A stretch of DNA of 17,293 nt from JBFWVD01 sp050246915. Lineage in GTDB: Bacteria; Actinomycetota; Acidimicrobiia; Acidimicrobiales; Ilumatobacteraceae. The stretch covers positions 1 to 17,293 of the forward strand of contig JBFWVD010000093.1 in assembly GCA_050246915.1 (NCBI GenBank). Reading direction: 5' to 3'. The position numbers were made by a program, and so were the translations under genes. The notes beneath the pieces were generated by a model that had not been told where the DNA came from, made no database searches, and worked only from the letters and a program-made list of their open reading frames with translations. Numbering within the stretch: position 1 is the stretch's first letter; each line of letters opens with the position of its first letter. Below are positions 13,132 to 17,293 of the stretch, in pieces.

Positions 13132-13578
13132 TCAGCCGCCGGCCTTCAAGATCACCAGGAACTGACCGCCGCCCGCCTCCACGTCGGTCGTGACAACGAG
13201 GTCGGGTCGCAGACGCGACAGCCGGTCGACCAACCAGTTCGCGGCGTCGCTGGCGTCATCTCTCGTCGGGCAACGGGCCATCACCTCGCGACCGCCCTTG
13301 CGCCCCAAGCGTTCCACGCTGGCGTAGATGGGCGCTGGGTCAACGACGAACAGTCCGTCGGCCCACTCCACCACCGGGGCAACGGCACCTTTCTTGGTGT
13401 TGCACGCTCGATGTGCCAGACGTTCCGCACCGACGCCCGGTTTGGCCTTGGCCTTGGTGGTGATGGAATCGATGCTCGGCCCGCGCGGATCGTTCACCGA
13501 CATCGCGGGGTCGACAGCCTCGTCGCACAGCCAGCAACGCCAGCCGTCGCGCTCACCGATCTCGTCGAGCTTGCTCAT
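13132..13578 (-). CDS. HNH-nuclease-like zinc-finger protein
   Basis: A 148-residue protein whose first 65 residues look like an HNH/McrA-type fold. A CWLC knuckle (Cys15, Cys18) is followed by a long loop GPSIDSITTKAKAKPG and then LAHRACNTKKG (His56, Cys59, Asn60). The expected His of the DH dipeptide, the general base of active HNH nucleases, appears to be Ser38 in SIDSI. The C-terminal half is unrelated beta/alpha sequence, ending VVTTDVEAGGGQFLVILKAGG. A nucleic-acid-binding or inactive nuclease-like role is possible. The start at 13578 has a GGGTGA-like ribosome site. It is convergent with the SDR gene, with 31 bp between them. Confidence 0.7.
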   Translation of the reverse strand: MSKLDEIGERDGWRCWLCDEAVDPAMSVNDPRGPSIDSITTKAKAKPGVGAERLAHRACNTKKGAVAPVVEWADGLFVVDPAPIYASVERLGRKGGREVMARCPTRDDASDAANWLVDRLSRLRPDLVVTTDVEAGGGQFLVILKAGG

Positions 13579-13642
13579 CGGTCACCCATCGGAGCGAAAT
13601 GCGACATCGACGCACCGTATCGGCAACCAGCAACGGACGACG

Positions 13643-13735
13643 TTGGGGCCGACGAGGACCGACGAGGCGCAGGCGAGGACCGACGCGGCGCAGGCCGCGT
13701 TGGCGGAGAAGTTGATGCAGTTCTGCACCGCATAG
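13643..13735 (+). other. Possible tiny ORF or gene remnant in the repeat-bearing gap
   Basis: From a TTG at 13643 to the TAG at 13733-13735 the plus strand can encode about 30 residues, RTDEAQARTDAAQAALAEKL then MQFCTA. Nearly every codon ends in G or C, as in real genes here. The 7-residue repeat RTDEAQA/RTDAAQA comes from the 21-bp duplication. No ribosome site or ATG is present, so it may be a remnant or a side effect of the repeat. Confidence 0.2.
13654..13695 (+). repeat. 21-bp tandem duplication
   Basis: Two adjacent 21-bp units (13654-13674, 13675-13695), beginning GAGGACCGACG and ending GGCGCAGGC, differ at one base (A at 13665, C in the second unit). Confidence 0.85.
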
Positions 13736-13763
13736 GTGCGAAAGTGCACCAGCTTCGCGACGG

Positions 13764-13838
13764 GGTGAGGGGATGTCGGGTCGGATCGAGCAGCGAGGGT
13801 GAGGGTGAGGGGATGTCGGGTCGGGTCGAGCGGCGAGG
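13764..13838 (+). repeat. 35-bp direct repeat, two copies with a 40-bp period
   Basis: Units 13764-13798 and 13804-13838 begin GGTGAGGGGATGTCGGGTCG and end GCGAGG. They differ only at two A/G positions (13785/13825 and 13792/13832). The second copy ends three bases before the NifU stop codon. Confidence 0.9.
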
Positions 13839-13841
13839 CCG

Positions 13842-14138
13842 TCAGACGGCGACGACTTCGGTGACACCCTCGACACGGTCACGCATGATGCGCTCGATCC
13901 CGGCCTTGAGGGTGTCAGTGGAGGCGGGACAGGTGCCGCACGCTCCCAAGAGGCTCACCGTCACCACACCGGTGGCTTCATCGACGTCGCGGAGGTAGAT
14001 GTCGCCGCCATCGGCCTGAAGGGCCGGCCGGATGACCTCGATCGTCTGCTCCACCTGCTCGCGCACGATTGCCAATCTACGATCCGAGACAGCGAAAAGC
14101 TCAGCCGAGCCAGCCGCGCCGGTCATCAGGAGACCCAT
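13842..14138 (-). CDS. NifU C-terminal-domain Fe-S scaffold protein
   Basis: A 98-residue stand-alone NifU-like domain. The family pattern is clear: VEQTIEVIRPALQADGGDIYL, then VVTVSLLGACGTCPAS with the CxxC pair Cys67/Cys70, then TLKAGIERIMRDRV. Such proteins bind or transfer an iron-sulfur cluster during cofactor assembly in the cytosol. An in-frame ATG at 14126 is an alternative start that would remove four residues; neither start has a good Shine-Dalgarno. If the 14138 start is used, its codon overlaps the start codon of the divergent small membrane protein in the self-complementary tetramer CATG (14136-14139). Confidence 0.9.
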   Translation of the reverse strand: MGLLMTGAAGSAELFAVSDRRLAIVREQVEQTIEVIRPALQADGGDIYLRDVDEATGVVTVSLLGACGTCPASTDTLKAGIERIMRDRVEGVTEVVAV

Positions 14139-14370
14139 GAGCTTGTCGACGATCTATGCGCACCAAGGCGGGTGGGACGAGATCTTGCTCGTGGCCGGTC
14201 CCATCGCAGTGATCGTCTACCTGCTCCGCATGGCCGAACGTCGCGCCACCCGACAACGAGCGGCCGCAGACGATCATCTCTTGCAGCCCGAGCGAGACGC
14301 CGAACCGGACCAGTCTGGGCGGGAGCGGTCCGGGCGGGAGCGGTCTGGGCCCGACCAGGGCGCGCCTTAG
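14137..14370 (+). CDS. Small single-pass membrane protein (77 aa), hypothetical
   Basis: A 77-residue protein with one predicted membrane helix (about 15-32, EILLVAGPIAVIVYLLRM). An Arg-rich stop-transfer (AERRATRQR) follows, then a hydrophilic Asp/Glu/Arg-rich tail containing the repeat SGRER SGRER SG. This suggests an N-out, C-in topology. The ATG at 14137 is well supported by AGGAG at 14128-14132. The gene fits exactly between its neighbours: the start abuts or overlaps the NifU start, and its TAG stop (14368-14370) interlocks with the murA stop (14367-14369) on the other strand. No function can be assigned. Confidence 0.7.
   Translation: MSLSTIYAHQGGWDEILLVAGPIAVIVYLLRMAERRATRQRAAADDHLLQPERDAEPDQSGRERSGRERSGPDQGAP
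14313..14350 (+). repeat. 15-bp tandem repeat inside the small membrane protein gene
   Basis: GTCTGGGCGGGAGCG (14313-14327) and GTCCGGGCGGGAGCG (14328-14342) are followed by a partial third unit starting GTCTGGGC. In frame, the units encode SGRER. The third unit diverges just before the stop. Confidence 0.85.
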
Positions 14371-15650
14371 TCCCGACTGATGTCGGCGCCGACGGCGGAG
14401 AGCTTCTCGACGATGCCGGCGTATCCACGATCGATGTGGTTGGCGCCGCGGATGACCGTGGTGCCTTCGGCGGCAAGCCCAGCGACGACCAGGGCCGCGC
14501 CCGCCCGAATGTCATGGGCGGTCACGGGCGCACCCGACAGCCGCGGCACGCCCCGCACCACGGCGTGATGGGCATCGGTGCGGATGTTGGCGCCCATGCG
14601 CAAGAGCTCGTCCACGTAACGGAATCGCCCGGCGAAGAGGTTCTCGGTGACGATACCCACCCCATCGGCCACCGACAACATGGCGGTGATCATCGGCTTG
14701 TAGTCCGTCGCCACACCGGGATACGGGAGCGTGCTCACGTCCACCGAGTGCAGGCGCTCGGGGGCCTTGACCCAGATGCCACTGCCAGTCGGGGTCACGG
14801 TGAGGCCCATGGCCACCAGCTTCACCAGCAACATCTCCATGTGCTCGGGTCGCGCACCCACCACGGTGAGCTCACCACCGGCCGCCGCGCAGCACGCCAG
14901 GTACGTGGCGGCCTCGACCCGATCCGGCACCGTCTCGTGATCCGCTCCATGCAATTGCGATTGCGGCACGCCGTGCACGGTCAGCGTGGGCGATCCGACG
15001 CCCTCGATCTCGGCACCCATCTTCGTGAGGAACTGACACAGATCGGCGATCTCGGGTTCACGTGCAGCGTTGTCGAGCACTGTGGTCCCCTTGGCCAAGA
15101 TGGCCGCCATCACGATGTTCTCGGTGGCACCGACACTCGGGAACTCCAAGGTGATGTCGGCACCGCGCAGACCGTCGGGAGCCAGGCCGTGCACTGCCCC
15201 GTGCTTGATCTCGAAGCTGGCCCCGAGCGCCTCCAGGCCACGAAGGTGCATGTCGATGGGGCGCGGCCCGAAGTCGTCACCACCGGGGAGCGCCACCTCA
15301 GCGCGGCCACAGCGGGCGAGCAGCGGGCCGAGCACGACGATCGAGGCGCGGATCTTCTCCACCAGTTCGAACGGGGCTTCGGGCACCAGTTCGCCCGGAA
15401 CGCTCAGATGCCAGCGATCGGGACCGCCGACCGAGGAGGCAGTGACACCCATGGCTTCGAGCAGCGCGGCCATTACCGGGACATCGGCGATGTCGGGCAC
15501 ATTGGAGATCTCGTACTCGCCCTCGGCCAGCAAGGCCGCGGCCATGAGTTTGAGGACAGAGTTCTTGGCTCCGCTGATGCGGACCTCGCCGTGGAGTGGC
15601 CCGGCGGCCCGAACGATGATGCGGCTATCTGAGCCCCGACGACCGGACAT
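14367..15650 (-). CDS. murA: UDP-N-acetylglucosamine 1-carboxyvinyltransferase (MurA)
   Basis: A 427-residue EPSP-synthase-fold enzyme that adds enolpyruvate from PEP to UDP-GlcNAc, the first committed step of peptidoglycan synthesis, in the cytosol. GAKN near residue 27 carries the catalytic Lys29. The PEP-binding region has IRASIVVLGPLLARCG and the loop LPGGDDFGPRPIDMHLRGLE. The loop position that is Cys115 in E. coli (GGC) is Asp125 here (GGD). VATDYKPMITAML contains the conserved active-site Asp region, and the fold closes with AGIVEKLSAVGADI. The Asp form is known from mycobacteria and is insensitive to fosfomycin. The ATG at 15650 lacks a strong Shine-Dalgarno; CATACT 8 nt upstream is a possible -10. 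It diverges from the MFS gene and overlaps the small membrane gene stop by 3 bp. Confidence 0.95.
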   Translation of the reverse strand: MSGRRGSDSRIIVRAAGPLHGEVRISGAKNSVLKLMAAALLAEGEYEISNVPDIADVPVMAALLEAMGVTASSVGGPDRWHLSVPGELVPEAPFELVEKIRASIVVLGPLLARCGRAEVALPGGDDFGPRPIDMHLRGLEALGASFEIKHGAVHGLAPDGLRGADITLEFPSVGATENIVMAAILAKGTTVLDNAAREPEIADLCQFLTKMGAEIEGVGSPTLTVHGVPQSQLHGADHETVPDRVEAATYLACCAAAGGELTVVGARPEHMEMLLVKLVAMGLTVTPTGSGIWVKAPERLHSVDVSTLPYPGVATDYKPMITAMLSVADGVGIVTENLFAGRFRYVDELLRMGANIRTDAHHAVVRGVPRLSGAPVTAHDIRAGAALVVAGLAAEGTTVIRGANHIDRGYAGIVEKLSAVGADISRD

Positions 15651-17193
15651 GGCCCACAAGTATGCTCGCCGGACTGTGGCTCGGCTGATCACCCGACATC
15701 CGGCCAGCGCCGAGGACATCGCGTCGGTGTTCGACGTGTTGTCCCACCCACGCGATGACGTGGTGGCCGAACAGATCGAATCCTCGACCGGTGACGTGGC
15801 CGTGTTCTCGGCCGTTCACGGCCCATTCCGGAGCTATCGCCGCACCGTCACGCGGGCGGCCGATCAGGTGGTCGAGCAGTTCGACTACGACCTGGCGATC
15901 CCCTACCTGTCGTGGCTCTACGCACTGCCCATTCGCCATCAGCTGCGGCGACGACCTCCCAACGGTGAGGAGTTCGAACAACCGTGGTGGGCGCCACCTG
16001 ATCGTCTCGACGCCCGCGCCTCCACGGTGCTCGCGTTGCTCGCCGTCGCGTCGCTGACGGTCGGGTACCTCAACACGTTGCTCACCCAGACGGTCACCTT
16101 CGCCGCCGATGAGTTCGGCAGCTCAGATGGCGCCCAGACACGTGCGCTGGCCGTGGTGCGCGTCGGCATCGTCATCGCGCTGGTCGTCGTGTCGATGGCC
16201 GATAGACGCGGTCGAAGATCGGTGTTGCTGGCCACTGCGACGGCGGCGCCGATCTTCTCGGCGTTGGGTGCGTTGGCACCCAACCTCGCATGGCTCACCG
16301 CGTCACAAGCAGTCGGCCGGCCCCTGGCACTCAGCCTCGACATGATCATCGTGATCATCGCCACCGAAGAGATGCCGAAGGGATGCCGCGCGCACGCGCT
16401 CAGTCTGTTGGCGCTGTCCACGGGATTCGGCGCGGGGCTGTGCGTCATGACGTTGACGCTCGCTGACATCGGCGCGAGGGGCTGGCGCCTCAGTTACGTG
16501 TTCCCTCTGGTGTTCCTGTTCCTCGTGCGCCCTTTGGCCCGACAACTCACCGAGAGCAAGCGATTCGTGGCTCCCCATGCCACCGAGGCGCGCATGCGCG
16601 ACCATCTTGGACGCTTCGCACTGCTGGCCGCGTGTGGGTTGTTCATCAACCTGCTCATCGCTCCGGCGTCGGGGCTGCAGAACGATTACCTCAAAGATGT
16701 GCGCGGCTACTCGGGCTCGCTGGTCGCGCTGTTCACACTCACCACACAGACGCCGGCTGGCATCGGTGTGCTCCTCGGTGGCGAGTTGGCCGATCGCTAT
16801 GGACGGCGACGAGTGGGAGCGGTCGCGCTCGCCTTCGGCAGCATCCTCAGCGCGCTCACGTTCACTGTCGGCGGATGGCAGTTGTGGTTGGTTTCACTGT
16901 GCGGAGCGATGATCGCCGGAGCCGCAGTACCGGCGCTCGGGGTGTATCAGACCGAGTTGTTCCCCACGGCGCTTCGCGGGCGGGCCAAGGCGGGCATCAT
17001 CGTCGTGACGTTGGTGGGCTCGACCATCGGACTGCTCGTCGCCGGCGCGGCCCGCGACAGCGGCGTGTCGTTCGGTCGCATCATGACGATCTTGGCGATT
17101 GGCCCGGTGCTCGTGGCGATGGTGGTGTGGCTCTTCTATCCGGAGACCGCGCACACCGAGCTCGAGGAGCTGAACCCCGAAGACGCGTTGTGA
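15649..17193 (+). CDS. MFS transporter (sugar-porter-like) with cytosolic N-terminal domain
   Basis: A 514-residue protein. Residues 1-120 are soluble (FDVLSHPRDDVVAEQI, GPFRSYRRTV, QFDYDLAIPYLSWL) and precede about 12 membrane segments starting near residue 124. Motif A occurs twice, as expected for the two halves: MADRRGRRSV (183-192) and GGELADRYGRRRVG (377-390). TESKRF after helix 6 and YPETAHTELEEL at the end resemble the PES and PET signatures of sugar porters. Substrate is unknown. The ATG at 15649 overlaps the murA start codon in CATG. An in-frame GTG at 15676, with TATGCT 9 nt upstream, is an equally plausible leaderless start and would remove nine residues. The N-terminal domain is not part of a standard MFS protein. 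Confidence 0.85.
   Translation: MAHKYARRTVARLITRHPASAEDIASVFDVLSHPRDDVVAEQIESSTGDVAVFSAVHGPFRSYRRTVTRAADQVVEQFDYDLAIPYLSWLYALPIRHQLRRRPPNGEEFEQPWWAPPDRLDARASTVLALLAVASLTVGYLNTLLTQTVTFAADEFGSSDGAQTRALAVVRVGIVIALVVVSMADRRGRRSVLLATATAAPIFSALGALAPNLAWLTASQAVGRPLALSLDMIIVIIATEEMPKGCRAHALSLLALSTGFGAGLCVMTLTLADIGARGWRLSYVFPLVFLFLVRPLARQLTESKRFVAPHATEARMRDHLGRFALLAACGLFINLLIAPASGLQNDYLKDVRGYSGSLVALFTLTTQTPAGIGVLLGGELADRYGRRRVGAVALAFGSILSALTFTVGGWQLWLVSLCGAMIAGAAVPALGVYQTELFPTALRGRAKAGIIVVTLVGSTIGLLVAGAARDSGVSFGRIMTILAIGPVLVAMVVWLFYPETAHTELEELNPEDAL
15659..15666. promoter_or_regulatory. Overlapping divergent -10 elements of murA and the MFS gene
   Basis: Plus-strand TATGCT (15661-15666) and minus-strand CATACT (15664-15659) overlap within 8 bp. 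The minus box ends 8 nt before the murA ATG; the plus box ends 9 nt before the GTG at 15676. This fits a bidirectional promoter giving two leaderless transcripts. It is inferred from sequence geometry only. Confidence 0.4.
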
Positions 17194-17234
17194 ATGGTTG
17201 ACGGTCCCATTTGCGCTCCGCCGCTCGAGTCGCG

Positions 17235-17252
17235 TGTCAATGTGAATTGACG
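17235..17252. promoter_or_regulatory. 18-bp palindromic site, copy 2
   Basis: TGTCAATGTGAATTGACG is the exact reverse complement of the site at 3222-3239, with GTCAAT/ATTGAC arms. It lies 42 bp after the MFS stop in the final 100 bp of the window, which otherwise hold nothing recognisable. The gene it serves probably starts beyond the window edge. Confidence 0.55.
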
Positions 17253-17293
17253 TTTCTCAAGATCGTTGTGTTGCTCGGTTAAACGACGTCGCC

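Larger units (their letters stand above)
13579..13841. other. 263-bp gap with short tandem duplications
   Basis: Between the HNH-like start and the NifU stop there is no convincing gene. The gap holds two separate tandem duplications (21 bp x 2 and 35 bp x 2) and a pair of short competing hairpins (GCACC/GGTGC/GCACC at 13726-13750). A very GC3-rich plus-strand frame ends at 13735. The promoter of the HNH-like gene should lie at the left edge. Confidence 0.5.

Noticed and set aside
14172..15632. Long plus-strand open frame antisense to murA
   Set aside because: It is mirrored codon usage of murA; the product is His/Arg-rich with no recognisable motif.
3222..17252. The two 18-bp inverted sites as terminal repeats of a 14-kb mobile element
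   Set aside because: Each site is itself palindromic, no transposase or integrase lies between them, no target duplication is visible, and the enclosed genes include housekeeping murA, nifU-type and meaB.

Overview
This is a GC-rich, densely packed actinobacterial chromosome segment. The MurA-type enzyme carries Asp in place of the active-site Cys, as in mycobacteria. Together with actinobacterial-style small genes and many apparently leaderless starts, this suggests Actinomycetota, perhaps Acidimicrobiia. The class-level placement is inference from gene style. I see no rRNA, tRNA, CRISPR array, insertion sequence or phage gene, and no recognisable defence system.

Layout. 1-786: 3' part of an alpha-glucan phosphorylase, closed by a strong hairpin. 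848-3181: a minus-strand pair (SnoaL-like protein and FAD-dependent monooxygenase) divergent from a TetR regulator, over a shared AT-rich promoter. 3222-5137: a palindromic site, a VOC protein, a convergently overlapping AraC regulator, a tiny zinc-ribbon protein and an ACT-domain protein. 5165-7547 (minus): MarR regulator, enoyl-CoA hydratase and the GTPase MeaB, pointing to acyl-CoA/propionate-type metabolism. 7583-8617 (minus): a Tat-exported beta-propeller (sialidase-like) protein. 8775-11403 (plus): a MarR-MFS exporter operon behind a perfect palindromic operator, then a DUF4287 protein and a GNAT acetyltransferase. 11434-13100: a Bax-inhibitor-1-like membrane protein divergent from an SDR. 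13132-14370: an HNH-like protein, a repeat-bearing gap, a NifU-type Fe-S scaffold and a tiny membrane protein. 14367-17193: murA divergent from an MFS transporter with an unusual cytosolic N-terminal domain.

Regulation is the most interesting layer. Four transcription factors (TetR, AraC, two MarR) sit beside small metabolic or transport modules, and several palindromes lie at promoters. An identical 18-bp palindrome occurs twice, in opposite orientation, at 3222-3239 and 17235-17252. Many start codons without a Shine-Dalgarno sequence have a TAnnnT hexamer 6-9 nt upstream, the geometry expected of leaderless transcripts. I did not find a clear novel multi-gene system. The best leads are the repeated palindrome, the fused N-terminal domain of the second MFS protein, and the interlocked small gene between NifU and murA.
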